Positions 19,921 through 31,984 of a stretch of 64,000 nucleotides of DNA are shown piece after piece. The position numbers and the translations under genes are program-made. Each line of letters begins with the position of its first letter. The stretch's first letter is position 1. The notes under the pieces are model-generated. The model had not been told where the DNA came from. It ran no database searches and saw only the letters and a list, made by a program, of their open reading frames with translations. The DNA comes from Cladocopium goreaui (Eukaryota; Sar; Dinophyceae; Suessiales; Symbiodiniaceae): the NCBI GenBank assembly GCA_947184155.2, contig CAMXCT020003680.1, positions 186,001 to 250,000 on the forward strand. Reading direction: 5' to 3'.

Positions 19921-22900
19921 ATGTCTGGACCTGTGCCAATGAGTCCAAGTACGGCGCCAGACAGCAATGTGAGCCAAGGAAGTGCTGCCAGTGCTCCTGC
20001 AGGAATGGTCTCAGGAAATGAGGGGGCTGTTCACGCAGGAACAACGCCTGTGTACAACATAGCAGATCCCCTACAAGGAAGTGGTGATCCATGGGCAAGC
20101 ACGACACCTTGGCTGAGCTTTTCACCAGGCACTACCCCTGCTGTTTTGCCAAGTACTCCAGTTGGATTGCCAGGAAGCTAATCCAGTCCTGGAAACAGTG
20201 GACAGAGTGGCAACACAGCTGCCACGTTTGGAATGCCGCCAGGGTTTTTAGATTCTGGTTTCACTGGTCCTGGAGGACCAGCACAGGCATCCACCACTGC
20301 CACAGCAGTAGACCCGGTGATGGCACAGATGCTGCGCCAACAGATGTTGCTCACCCAAGGGGTGATGGATCTTCTCTATAGGACAGGACCTGGACTTCCT
20401 CAACAACCAGTGCAGCAGACACCAACAGTAGCGCAGAACTCTACTGGACCGTCTGAGAGGTTGACAATGGATACAAAGTGGATTCCAGCAGCGCCACTGC
20501 CTGACTGGAAGTCTTGGAACAACAGGGCAAGAGAGTTAGCTGGTTTCAAGGGTTGGTTAGAGAAGTTTGCATCGTGGCTGTGTCTTGTCCACGATAGCTA
20601 TGCGCAAGAGCTCAAGGAGGCTATGAACTTACCATACCCTGTGGTGATTGTGAATCAAGACCAAGCAATTCGAAGCCGTCGATTGTTTCATTTACTTCAG
20701 CAGAGTTTTTCTGGATACTCGAGGGTAGACAACGTGGTGAAATCTCAGATTGCATTCTATGGCATTCAGGAGGCAAATGGTTTTGAGCTTTTGAGATTGC
20801 TGCGCAGGGAGTTCAGTTTGATGAGCCGTCCAGAGGCGCTGCAATACAGAGAAGCCTGCCTGAAGTACACGGTGAAGAAGTCAGAGAGGCATCTTCTTAT
20901 GGATGTACTGAGAGAGATTGGGGCTGAGATCGAAGGATTTCACTCTATGCTGGAAGCTTCACTGATCGCTGGTCAACTGACTGACTTGCGCATCACTGAG
21001 GGGGATCAATACCTTCTCTACCTGAGAAACTTGCCAGACAAGGTAGCAGAGTTCGTGCAGCTTCACTGTGGTGCAACAACAGTGGCCAGAGTTTGGGAGT
21101 CTGTGGTAGCATACCACACACGTATGAGACTCACCAACGACCTGGACAGCAAGGTGCATTTCGCCACAGGGCCAAAGCAGGGCTCTGAAGGCATCACTTG
21201 CCACAACTGCGGCAAACGAGGACACATAGCTCGAGATTGCCCACAGCCTGTGAAATGCAGCCATTGCGGCAAGTCAGGTCATGCAGCTAAGGACTGCTGG
21301 GCCAAGGATCCCAGCAAACGACCTGGAGCTTCCTCAACACCCAAGCCTGTTGCAAAGGCCAAGGCAAAGCCTGCTGCAAAGAGCAAAGGCAGCAAAGGCC
21401 GTGGCAAAGGTCGAGGGAAAGGAGGAAAGTTTCGAGAGGTTGAAGAAGGTGAAGAGCCTGCAGAGGCTGAGGAGTCTCAAGAACCAGAAGGTGAGCAGGA
21501 GGGTGGAAACCAGGCTGCTATGGTAGTCAAATCTTTTGCAGTGAAGACTGGATCAGATGCTGGTGGGCCAAAGGGGGCCACAGGGACATCGAGTACTGAG
21601 AGACCGGTGACACACCACCTGAGCAGCACACTGCAAGATTTTGTAGGTAGTGTAGGGATAGGAGATCCTAAGACCTGCTGGCTGGTAGACTCAGGGGCTA
21701 CATGCCACATCGTTTCTGAGAAGTGGGTCAAGCACTACACTGTGAGTTATGAGTATCCTGGTCCATCTCCAAGCTTGAAGGGTGCAGGAGACAATGATCT
21801 GCCTGTCAAAGGGGTTGTAGATCTGGAATTCAAGGTAGGTAAGACGAAGATTACCATGAAGCGTGTAGTAGTGGTAGGAATTCCTTTGAATCTGATCTCA
21901 ACTTACGCCCTTTTGGAAACTGGTTGGAAGACAGTCCTTGGCAATGCTGAGGAGAGTGGATTGTTTTTGAAGAAATTGAAACTTCCTTTGAAGATTTCTG
22001 AGAGAGCATGGTGGCTGAAAGTCAGTTTGCTTTCAAAGCACAAGAGTGGTGTGAAGGGTTCTGGACCAGCACCGATGGACTTGAGCACCATGAACACTGG
22101 AAACACTGTGAACACTGACAGCACTGAAACGAAACAAACCAAACGAAACACTTGTTGTGGTTGTAGTTCAGTTGCAGCAGTTGTCCCTGAGGATGTTGTG
22201 GCTAAGGACCTGGTAACTAAGGGAACTAAGGACTCTTTGACTAAGGACCCTGTGAATCATGTTGCCACTCAGGAGGTTGCGCAGGTCACCAAGGGTAGGT
22301 CAGGAGGTTCTGCCAAGGTCAAGGCCAAACGTCGGGAGCTTCAGATGAAGAGTGCAGACATGTTGCAGTCGTTTTCCTATGTTTGTAGGATGTTTCATTT
22401 TGGAAGCAGTCGCCTTTTTCAGCATGTTTTTGATGAACATGAGCCCAATACCATTGAAACAGACGTTTTGTTTAAGACAAACGTTGAAACAAACGATGAA
22501 ACGACAGACATTGAAGATGAGTTCATGTCATGTTGTGCATCTGAAACGACAGACAGTGAAGATGAGTTCATGTCATGTTGTGATTTTTCAGAGTTTTGTC
22601 AAGAGGATCATGGCACATCTGAATGCATGGAGTGGAAATACCATGAAGGGAGGACAGGTTCAGGTCAATCTGATCGGAAATGCAGGTGTGACTGGACGTT
22701 TGTGGACCCTTGTTTTAGGATGTTGCGTGGTTTTCCTCAGGTGGAGGACTTGACACAGGATGAAGTTGACGACAGTGACGTCATGGGTGATAGGCCTCAG
22801 GCAGGTGAGGTTTCTGAAGTTGGTTCCCCATCACTTGCCAATTCAGAAGATTTGGAGGGTTGGGGTCCCCATGAACCTGGTTTGCCAGAACGCCCAGACA

Positions 22901-25839
22901 CACCAGATGGTCCAGAGGGATCAGATCTGGAGTGCAGTGTCCCTGAACTGGGTGATGGACGTCTCAGGCTGGAACATGAGTGCAGGGGCCATTGGCCTTA
23001 TGACAGGGGATGTGATGATTGCGTGCAGTCAAGAGGACGCACACCTGCTAGGAGAGTAGGTCATAAGCATGAAACTCCCCACAGTCTTGCTGCTGATTTC
23101 CTTTTTGTAGCAGGGAAACCTTGGAAAGTTCTGGTCTTTTTGATGGTTCACACTGGGATGGTTGGCATGGTGGTTTGTGGTGGTGACAAAGAACGTGACG
23201 TGCAGTCAACTGCAGCTGTTCTCAATGAGATTGGTGTTGGAGGGTTGTCTGTAGAAGTAGCTACTGACAATGAGGCAGCACTGAAATCTTTGGTTGAAAG
23301 AGGCCTTGCAGCTAGTTCAGCACGAGGCTATCACTGGAGAAACATTTCAGAGGCAAGACCCCAGGCAAAAGGCATCGAGAGAGCCGTTTGCATCATGAAA
23401 GAAGGGATCTATGCCAATTGGTTGGCACTTGAACGCCATTGCAATGCCAGGATTGCGTTAGAATCACCCCTTTTGGGATATTTGGTGGGACATGTCTATA
23501 GGACGTACAACGCATACTGTGAGGGAAAGGCTGGGAGCACCCCCTTAGAACGTTTGAGAGAGAAACGGGGAGGTCAGGCACCTAGGTCTTACCCTTTTGG
23601 GGCAGTTGGGTTTTTGAAACCAATTCACCCTTCAAAATGGCCTGGTCAGCGTTTGGTGTTGTGCCATTTTCTCGGCATGAGATATGTGACTGGTGGAGGT
23701 TGTTTGGGGTACCCATTTTCTGTTGATGCTGAAGGGTATCGTGAGGTGATCAAAGGTCACTCTTTCAAACTGAAGGAACCTCTCCAGTATGATGTTGAAT
23801 CTCTTTTTCCTCTTTTGGCAGGCGCCAGGCCACAGGACTTCCCAGAACCACGTCTTGAGGCGCCACAGGCAGAACAGGCCTTACCCCCACCTGATTTTCC
23901 ACCAGAGTTGGATCCACCAGTTCTTCCAAGGAACGAGGTGTCTCCACAGCCCATTGCAGATGGAACTGAAGGGATGGATGTAGATGCAGGTGAGGTAGGT
24001 GAAGGTCCTGAGCCCATGACGATCGACAGGGTCGATGAGGGTTCAGAAGGGGAAGGATCTGAGGAGGAAGAAGGGGATGCGTGGTTGAACAACCTTATTC
24101 TTCAAACACAAGCTGATGTGTGGAACACTTTTTGTTTGAAAGAGTCTGGTTGTGTTTTCCCTGTTGGTGAGGGAAGTAGTGATTTCTTTGTAGAGGACTT
24201 TGGAGGTCAAAAGGTTCGAGTCGACATTCCTGAAAGTTCTTTTGACGAGCTCACTGGAGCTGCTTTGGACTTTGAACAGGTGAAACAGGGAATGAAGACT
24301 GAGGTACAGCAGCTTGAGCGACTTAAGGTCGGGCGCTGCCTTGTCGAACGGGATGGCCGGGCACTTGCTAAGGAAAAACAAGTCACGGTCTTGACCTCAC
24401 GTTGGGTATTGACCCAAAAGAACTCAGAAATCGTTCGGTGTCGCCTTGTAGTGCGAGACTTCGCTACGGGAGGGACCTCAGCCTTGAATGCTGGGATCTA
24501 CGCGCCAACGTCGTCGTTGGACGGGCTTCGTTGTGTGCTCGCAGTCTCCGTGGTGAAAGATCTCAGTTTGCTGACTGCTGATGTTTCTGTGGCGTTCATG
24601 CATGCGCCCGTGGAAGCTGAAGCTTGTGACTTAGTGTTACTTCCGGCGAACATTACAATCAAGGGATGTCGAGTGATTGCGTGGCTAGGGAAAGCCATGA
24701 ATGGGCTCAGGCGAGCCCCACTGTTGTGGTTTCTCGAATTGCAGCGGGTGGTGTATTCCATGGGAGGTCAAGACACCTTTGAGAATACTTTATTCAGGTT
24801 GCAGACGCCCCATGGAATGCTTTTAGTGCTGGTGTACGTCGACGACTTACTTGTCGCTGCTGAAAGTCCGCAAGAAGGTGAATCGTTCTTGCAACAGTTG
24901 CAGACTATTTGGCGAATAAAACTTACTGGAAGGATTCCAGCGCTTAAGAGAGGCGTCCTACAGTTTTTGGGGAGAACCATCTATCGAGAAAGGGATGGGG
25001 AATCCACCTTAAATCTGGGGGTAAGTGAGGCCTACATGACAGGGGTCATCGACAGTTGGCACGAGAAGTTGAAACCGAACGAGACACCGCCAAAGCTGGA
25101 AGAGATCTACAAAGATCGTGAGAAACAGGGCGAAGACACGCCTTTGACAGCGGAGGGTGAAGCACGGTACCGCAGGGTTCTGGGACAGTTGGCGTGGGCC
25201 GCGTTGTCCAGAGCAGATTTGTGTTTTTCAGTTTCATACCTTGCGCGATTCCAGTCGAAGCCATCAGGTGCAGCAGAAGCTTGTTTGCGTGCACTGTTGC
25301 GTTGGTTGTTGACGCGCCTTCACCGCGTGCAGATCATGCCTTCTCCGGAAGGATCGCCAAGCGTAGGACCGCGAAGCGTTGTTGGTTTCTGCGACGCGCC
25401 TTGGAATGTGGCCTCCGTGTCAGGGGGAGTCTTGATGTTCGAAGGTTGCTGCATCAAGGTGTTTTCTAGGAAACAGGAATGCCCAGCTTTGAGTAGCGCA
25501 GAGGCGGAGTTGTGTGCGATGACAGAAAACTCGAAGGAGTTAGTGTCGTTGGGAATGTTGTTGGAATCCATTTTGGATGGGATTCCGCTGACCATTTTGG
25601 GAACCCCGCAGTGTACAACAGGGACTTACCAGTTGGTTTTGCGCAACGACGCGACGGCCGCGATCAGCATAAGCTCAATGGAAGGGTTGTTGCGACGCGT
25701 CCGGCACATAGAACTTCGTGCGAAGTACATTCAAATGCTGGTGAAGAAGAAGCGTCTTTTGCTTGAGCACATCCCTGGACTTCAAAACCCGAGTGACGGT
25801 TTGACCAAGTCATTCAAGACTAGGGATATGCTGATTTAA
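19921..25839 (+). CDS. Copia-type Gag-Pol polyprotein (Gag, protease, integrase, RT, RNase H)
   Basis: The frame starts at ATG 19921 and meets a TAA at 20179-20181. It is then open for 1868 codons from Met 20233 to 25839, in the same frame, so the TAA probably interrupts one original frame. Numbering from 20233: two CCHC zinc knuckles at about 323 and 342 (CHNCGKRGHIARDC, CSHCGKSGHAAKDC), a basic linker, protease DSGAT at 486, an integrase zinc-binding region near 915 (HECRGH, CDDC), integrase catalytic Asp955, Asp1012 and Glu1049, RT with YVDD at 1535-1538, and RNase H with Asp1721, Glu1757 and Asp1806. Integrase before RT defines Ty1/copia. The single stop in an otherwise intact frame suggests a very recent defect or a downstream start. 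Confidence 0.93.
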
Positions 25840-26709
25840 CCTCGAGAAAGAGGTAGGTTTGGTGCCAGGACTCGACACCAATGGCTTGTCATGGATCCGT
25901 ACTTTTCAGCGTAGGCTGCAGTTGCTAGCCGAAGAAGGGGAGATGTCAAGTTTGTTGGAAGGGTCGGTAGCACGTAGCACCTGAATTTTGAAATTTTCCG
26001 AACGAATTGCATGACACAAGTCTGTTCCACTGAGGCATTTTGCTAAGGAACTTTTGTTTTTCGCTTGTGACTCAACGGCATTTTGCTAAGGTTTTGAACT
26101 CGATAGACGTTGGAATCGCAGGTGACCGCCTGGAATCCAGTTTGCTCCTACTGAAGGTCTTTGTCCCTTCCTACAGTTTTCACTTTGTACTGTTCTTTTG
26201 TTGCGAATCGGCGGATGTGGACCTTGAGTACTTCTGTTGTCCCGTCTGGATGGTTTGCTGGAGTTTTTCTGTTTCCGTGACGGTGTCCTGTCCTTTTCCG
26301 TCTCGGTTCTTTGGTCAGTCTTTGTCATGTTCGACTGATGTGCATTGTTGGACGATGTTGATCAGTAGAGGGATTCGTTTTGGACTTTTCGCTGTCTGAC
26401 TGTAATTTCTGTAGTGCACATGGAGGCCTACATGTTGACACTCAGGTTGCAGTTGTTGGAAGTTTTTCGTTTGCATGTCATGCCACGACACGTTTTTTGA
26501 AATAAAACGTCGGAAACGAAAACCAGTGAAACACCAGTTTTTCCAAACCTCAAGTTTTGTTTTTGTGATTTTTGGAGTGCTCTTAATGTGATGCAGAAGC
26601 CGTTTAGGAACAGAAGCTGTTGAGTGAGAGAACAGTTTTTGCTTTGCCACACTAGTCTGCGTGGATCAAGAGAAGAGAGCTTTGAATAGTTTCAGCGTCG
26701 GTTCTGTAG
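25840..26709 (+). other. Noncoding part between gag-pol and the extra ORF
   Basis: No coding frame is convincing. The phrase GCATTTTGCTAAGG occurs twice (about 26034 and 26078). Confidence 0.5.
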
Positions 26710-27775
26710 ATGGGAAGTATGGCAGATGCGGCGAATGTTCCGGAGAAGAAGACTGAAGTCAGTGAGGCTTTGAGTCATGGAGCTACCTCAGTGGAGGAGT
26801 TCGTACCAGGACAGGTCGCAGTGCCTGCTTTGGATTTTCCAGCCAATCCGAAGTCTCCGACAGAGCTGAAAGAGGACCAAGTTGGAGACGAAGTCGACTT
26901 GGCAGTACAAGAACTGCCGGAGAAGCGAGCTCGCAAATCTCTTGAAGATGAATTGGGAAAGCTGATGGAGCGCACCCGAGAAGGGTACGACCTTACAGCT
27001 GCAGCGCTAGATAAGGTGCAGCAGCACCTTGATATAAGCCGCCAAATTGGCAAGGACCTTGCGCAGTTAGCGCAAGAGGTGCATTGCGAGAAAGTTGGAG
27101 CCAAATACCAGTTGGCCCAAGTTCATTCCAAAACCTGGAATGGCAGGTTGGTGGTACCAAACAGGAATCCAACACCAGCATCAAAGCCATCGCCAACAAA
27201 CTTTTGTCCAATGCGACAACGTCCAAAGAGGCTTTGAAGTCAATCCATGCTGAGCTCAGAGAAGGCAAATGAAAAGCTGATTAAAGCTATCAACGATGGC
27301 TTCGGCACGTTGGCAGCAGCCTTTACGGCGACATCGTTGCCTGGGAAAGAGACAGCAGGATCTGGATTCCCACCTGCACCATCACCACCTAGTTGCACCA
27401 CCAGCAGCACCGCCGGTGGCACCATCAGCGACAGCGATGTATGGAATGCCAGGCTATGCTTCCAGTTATGCGGCTGCACCGCCCAATACTCCTCAGACAC
27501 CAGCAGTGGTGCCCACGGCACCATCGGCATCGTCGATATCTATGCCCCCAGCTCCAACTGTGGGAGCAGCGGTGTTGAATGAGCAACCACCGCGACCTTT
27601 GGTCCTGATGGTTGCAGATGAATCAGGAGCTCCACGCAGAGCGGCCGTGTCACCAACACGGCACCTCCCCGGAAGCAAACTTTCAGGGACGTATTTGAAT
27701 GAGTTCGGTCTTGGTTGCATTCACCATGCTGGAGGATTCCACCGCAGACTCCCTGACGTGTTCCTTCCAAAGTGA
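26710..27775 (+). pseudogene. Decayed extra ORF between pol and 3' LTR
   Basis: A protein-like reading begins at ATG 26710 with an acidic, then helical Lys/Glu/Leu-rich region that may form a coiled coil (to about 27085). It then shifts to a second frame (about 27090-27260, Ser/Lys/Ala-rich, ending AELREG), back to the first (27247 to about 27370, KANEKLIKAINDG), and into a third frame rich in Pro/Ala ending at 27775. Each segment looks coding where the previous one loses that character, so several indels probably broke one gene. I do not recognise the family. Extra 3' ORFs are known in some copia lineages (envelope-like ORFs of sireviruses), but nothing here shows a membrane segment, so that link is not claimed. 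Confidence 0.5.
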
Positions 27776-29676
27776 GTGTGAGAAGATCGAACCAGAAAGG
27801 TTGGCCAGTTCCACAGAAAGGGAACAAGAGCTCTGAATGAGCTGATCTATGTTTTGGGATGACAGAAGCTGCAGCGTGAGTGTGCTTAGCTCGGAGAATA
27901 GGTTGTTACAGCCTCGAGGTTCACCCAGCTATAGCCAAGAGTGCAGAGCCGTGCAGCTGAGAGTCAAAAAGAGAGGATTGCAAGTCATTTGAACTTGATT
28001 GCAAGTCATTTGAACTGGATTGCAAATCATTTGAACTTGAATGCATCAGTTGTTTTTCATTTGCTTGCATTGTGTTGCTTGATGTACACGTTTTCATTGC
28101 AGAAGCCGTCCAAGAAACAACAGAAGCTGTCAGTTCAGAGCTGCTTGCATAAGCTGTGTAGGAAACCGTTGTCAGGGTATCCAGTTCTGTTTGCAGAAGC
28201 CGTCCAACTATCTTGCAGAAGCTGTGCATAGGTTTTGTAGGTGTTTGACAGTCGCAACAGTTTTGGATTTTTCATGTCTCGTGATGTCAATTCATGTGAT
28301 GTTCATTTCACTGTTTTGGATTTGATGTCTACTGTTTTCACTTCTAACTAGTTTGATGTCACTTGCATGCAGTTGGACACATGTGGACTCATTGGACGAT
28401 GTATGCAACAGTTTTCACAGTTGTCATGGTTGTGCAGTTCAACTTGTCGACAGTTTTTCACTGCTCTGTTTTTGGGATGTTCTTGCAACTTGTTGTACTT
28501 GATTTGAACGTGTTGCAAGTAACTTGAACTAAGGTACAACGATGATCCAATGATGGAGCTGTAAAAGGGTCTGAGAGATGGCAATGCCATATGAGACACC
28601 CTTGCAGCTGAGGATCATAACCTGTTTGTTTGTTGCATGTTCTTGGAACTTGGTTGAAGTTGTCTTGAACTTGAAGTTGAAGTTGATTTGAACTTGGTTG
28701 AAGTTGTCTTGAACTTGGCCTGTCGTTGAACTCTTCCTGAACGTTCTGTCCTTGTGTGTTGCAGTGGTTCTCATGTTGTGGACTTTCTCCATGGATCGTT
28801 GGTCACTGTTGGTTTGGCCTTATCTTCTGAAGGGTTTGAACCCCAGTGCACAACATGTTGGATTTGGAGGGTATCCATAACTGAACGTCCAGCGCTTAGC
28901 AAAGCCAATCCAGAGTTTTAGGACTCTTGGATATCACGTGGAATGCTTAGCACTATGGCCACTGTTCAGCGCTCAATGCATTCAGCTCAGCTACCAAGAC
29001 TTTGCTACACAAAGTTGGGCTGATAACCAGGGAAGTTGTAGAGGTCTGCAACTGCCAAGTTACAGGGTTTAGAAGCCAAGGTTCCAAGAGACGTGAAACC
29101 GTTGCCAAGCATTTGGAAAAACGGGTTCGAAAATTTGTTTCAGTTTGTTATGGGTTTTTGTGTGGATGATCCTAACTTGAGGGCTTAGGATTCCCAAGGT
29201 CACATGCCAGCGACATGGATACCTTGGTATCCTTTGAGGGTCTATCCCAATACCCAGAAAGACTGGACACCAAGGTCGTTTCCAGCGGAAGTACCATTGA
29301 TGCCAGTTTCCCCTTACTTTGATGAGATGATGATGACAAACGTGAGACAGTTTCAAATACCAAGGTTTCCAAAGTTGTGAACTCAGTTCCAAGCTGTGGG
29401 TTACTCAGAAAGAGACCAACCGACCATACCCCATAACCATCTTTCTGAGGACGCTTTAAAACCCAGGCCGTTTTCGAGTTTTCTGTGCGCTAGTTCCTAG
29501 CTTAGTTGTTGAGCATGGATCTTAGTTTGTGATGTCTGGAACTTAGTTGTGTGGGTTCAGAACTTAGTTGTCTTACAAACGGTATGGTAGTCTATAGGTA
29601 CTTCGGTGTACAGCACTACTGTCCAAGAAGGGGTGTGAAAGTTTGGTGAGAGGATGTACAGTGTACTGAACCACCT
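27776..29676 (+). other. Long noncoding 3' part of the copia-type element
   Basis: 1.9 kb without a convincing frame. There are short tandem motifs: CAAGTCATTTGAACT-type units near 27970-28040 and TTGAACTTGGTTGAAGTTG-type units near 28645-28720. No clear polypurine tract lies directly before the 3' LTR; the nearest purine run is GGTGAGAGGA at about 29645. Confidence 0.55.
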
Positions 29677-30197
29677 TGAACCTACTTGAACATCTTTAAA
29701 CCTATCTTGGAACAATGCATGTGCATGTGAACAGTTAGGAAACCATTTTAAGTTTGTAGGAACCGATCTGTGAACTATAGAACCCATAGGAACCTATAGG
29801 AACCAGGTAGGAACCAATTTGGAACCAAATGGAACCAGTTTGTGCATGGAAGAGCTTGGAGATGGATTTTCGTTTGTTTTTGTGGTTTTTGGTGTTTTTG
29901 GATGTTGTTTGACCCATGTCTTAGGAACTTGATGTTGTGAACTTATTTGGTAGGAGTTTTGTAGGTTATTTGTGAGTTTGAGCTGAAGACGTTTTATTGG
30001 AGAAGCTGGAAGAACGTTTTTGAAGCTTGAGAACTCTTTTGAAGTAGTTTGAGAAGTTTGAGAACGTTTGAGTGTCACTGCGTTTTACTCTGCACGACTC
30101 TTCTAAGAAGAAGAGTGACTGAGCTGTCAAACCTGTGTGGTTTGGCTCAAGTCCGAGCTGTGAAAAAGAGCTGCCACGCCGCTCTCGTGTTTTCACA
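29677..30197 (+). repeat. 3' LTR (uninterrupted copy)
   Basis: 521 bp, from TGAACC to TTTCACA. At 29790-29800 it carries the intact sequence GGAACCTATAGGAACC, which is the empty counterpart of the DIRS-like insertion site in the 5' LTR. The spliced-leader-like 11-mer is at 30141-30151. Confidence 0.92.
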
Positions 30198-30629
30198 GTA
30201 GTGTACATTAGCTTTTCGCAACCGTGTTGTTTTTTTTTTACAGTTGCTAGCTTATCAGCTCCTTTTAATTTGTTTGGGCCACAGACTCTTAATTCGTTTG
30301 TGCATATTTCGGAGACACGGTGGGCTTTACCCAATCGTGTCTGGAGGCAATCCCCATGGATTTGTGTGGTTTTGTTTGGTGTGGCTCCGGCCCCGTTTTG
30401 TGTTGTTTCGCTGTTTTTCTTCTGGCGAAACGCAAATCTAGCCGGGAGATTTGCGGGTCGTCGCTGTTGCCGTGTTTTTTCTCTTTGTTTTGGCTTAACC
30501 ATGTGCCTCGTTTATGAAGCCAAAGTGTTTCATATATATATATATATTTGGTACAGTTTTTTACCGCTTCTCTCACTGTCAGGACCGAGCCTTAGAGCGA
30601 GATCGGCCACAACAGAGAAAACAAAAAAA
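30198..30629. other. Right flank of the copia-type element
   Basis: T-rich stretch and a short AT run (30534-30548). A 247-codon ORF crosses it but begins inside the LTR and runs into the foldback arm, so it is not credible. Confidence 0.5.
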
Positions 30630-31598
30630 ACTCTGCTAAGCTCCCTGTCTGTCCGCCTCTGCCTGTCCTGGGCGCTCCCCCCCCGTCGCATCTGCTTTTT
30701 ACTTGTCTCTTCGTCTGGTGTTTCGTCTGTTTTTGTCTGTTTTCTGAATGGCTCTCCTTCTAGTTGCCCTGTCCGCCCTGAGGCCCTTCTGGAGATCGTC
30801 CTAGGCCGTCTGCTTTGCTACATTAGTCAAGGTGTACTTCGTGTCCGCAGATGGGATGTGTTGGTACACTTGGACTGACCAAGGGCTTCGAGCTGAGCTG
30901 GGCTCATTTGAAATAGGACATCCGTGACATCGCGTCCACTCACCCTGAGAGTGGGGCAGAAGTCTGCCAATGCCACCTCCAGAACGAGCCATGAAAGCAG
31001 TCTTTGCTGCACGCGGGCCTGGGCAGCAGAGCAGGGAGCGGTGCTGGACAGTTCCACTCACTGCACTGCTGCGTAGTCCATTGCATCGGGCGGCTACACT
31101 GCACCCCCGAAGCAGTCAGGAGGGCAGCCAGCAACCTAATTAGAGACAAACAGGCAGCCAAACGAATTTAGGGTAAAAACCTTCCAAAATAGTCACGGAA
31201 GGTGGGTGTACCTGGAGGATTCCTCAGTGGGCGACTCTCAGCTTAGCTCGCGGCTTTCATAGACCTTATAGTAACCATAGTATCACGCAAGATGAGCAAA
31301 ACCAGGTGAACACGAAAGAAGAAGAAAATGAATGTCATGGTGGAGAAGCCCTAGGTCAGTCCAAGTGTACCAACACATCCCATCTGCGGACACGAAGGTA
31401 CACTTTGGCTAATGGAAGGCAGACGACCTAGGACGATCTCCAGCAGGGCCTCAGGGCGGACAGGACAACTAGAAGGAGAAAACACAGAAGAACAACAGAC
31501 ACAGCACCAGACGAAGAGACAAACACAAAACAGATGCGAAGGGGGAGGAGAGCGCCCAGGACAGGCACAAAAAACAGACATAGAGATCAGCAGAGTGC
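30630..31598. repeat. Foldback element: about 250-bp imperfect inverted repeats
   Basis: The left arm (30630-30889) is complementary to the right arm (31351-31598) over nearly its whole length, with mismatches and small indels. Shared blocks include GTCAGTCCAAGTGTACC, CCCATCTGCGGACACGAAG and CGATCTCCAG(A/C)AGGGCC. The loop is about 460 bp. The structure would give a long hairpin RNA if transcribed, and looks like a foldback or MITE-like element or an inverted duplication. Confidence 0.85.
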
Positions 31599-31904
31599 GC
31601 CGAGGAGGGGGACGCACGCTGCACTACGGCGCAGGGAGTGGTGTCGTGGGGCCACGTGAAGCCGACTCAGAGGGGGAAGCCAAAAACCACAAACGCCAGG
31701 CACAGCATGGTGTAGAGGGCGGTGCCCCAGGGCCGAAGCCTTTGTTGCCATACAATACGAGAGGGAGCTTAGCAGAGTGGGCCGAGGAGGGGGACGCACG
31801 CTGCACTGCGGCGCAGGGAGTGGTGCCGTGGGGGCACGTGAAGCCGACTCAGAGGGGGAAGCCAAAAACCACAAACGCCAGGCACAGCATGGTGAGAGGG
31901 CGGT
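31590..31904. repeat. Tandem duplication, 182-bp spacing
   Basis: 31590-31723 and 31772-31904 are near-identical (from GCAGAGTG to GAGGGCGGT). The linker 31750-31776 contains GGGAGCTTAGCAGAGT, the complement of the left foldback arm near 30630, so the right side of the foldback was partly duplicated. Confidence 0.85.
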
Positions 31905-31984
31905 CATTGTCCAAACCCAGCATCGTGAGATTGGATTGAAGACTGACAGAGAGCTCTGTGAAGAAGGCATACCGCAGCTTGAAT

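Larger units (their letters stand above)
9671..30197 (+). mobile_element. Ty1/copia-type LTR retrotransposon with a nested DIRS-like element
   Basis: Its parts are a 5' LTR (9671-9789 plus 19396-19788), a primer binding site (19789), gag-pol (19921-25839), a decayed extra ORF (26710-27775), a 1.9-kb noncoding part and a 3' LTR (29677-30197). Integrase lies before RT, which is the Ty1/copia order. The LTRs differ by only about three substitutions and three small indels over some 520 bp, so the insertion is recent. I find no matching target duplication: CACCT precedes the 5' LTR and GTAGT follows the 3' LTR. CACCT also precedes the 3' LTR copy, so the exact LTR start is uncertain by a few bases. 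Confidence 0.88.

Noticed and set aside
9661-30202. Five-base target duplication for the copia-type element
   Set aside because: CACCT before the 5' LTR does not match GTAGT after the 3' LTR. CACCT before the 3' LTR may just be an extension of LTR identity, so no duplication is claimed.
30135-30878. 247-codon plus-strand ORF
   Set aside because: It begins inside the 3' LTR and ends in the foldback arm, with hydrophobic low-complexity content and no motif.
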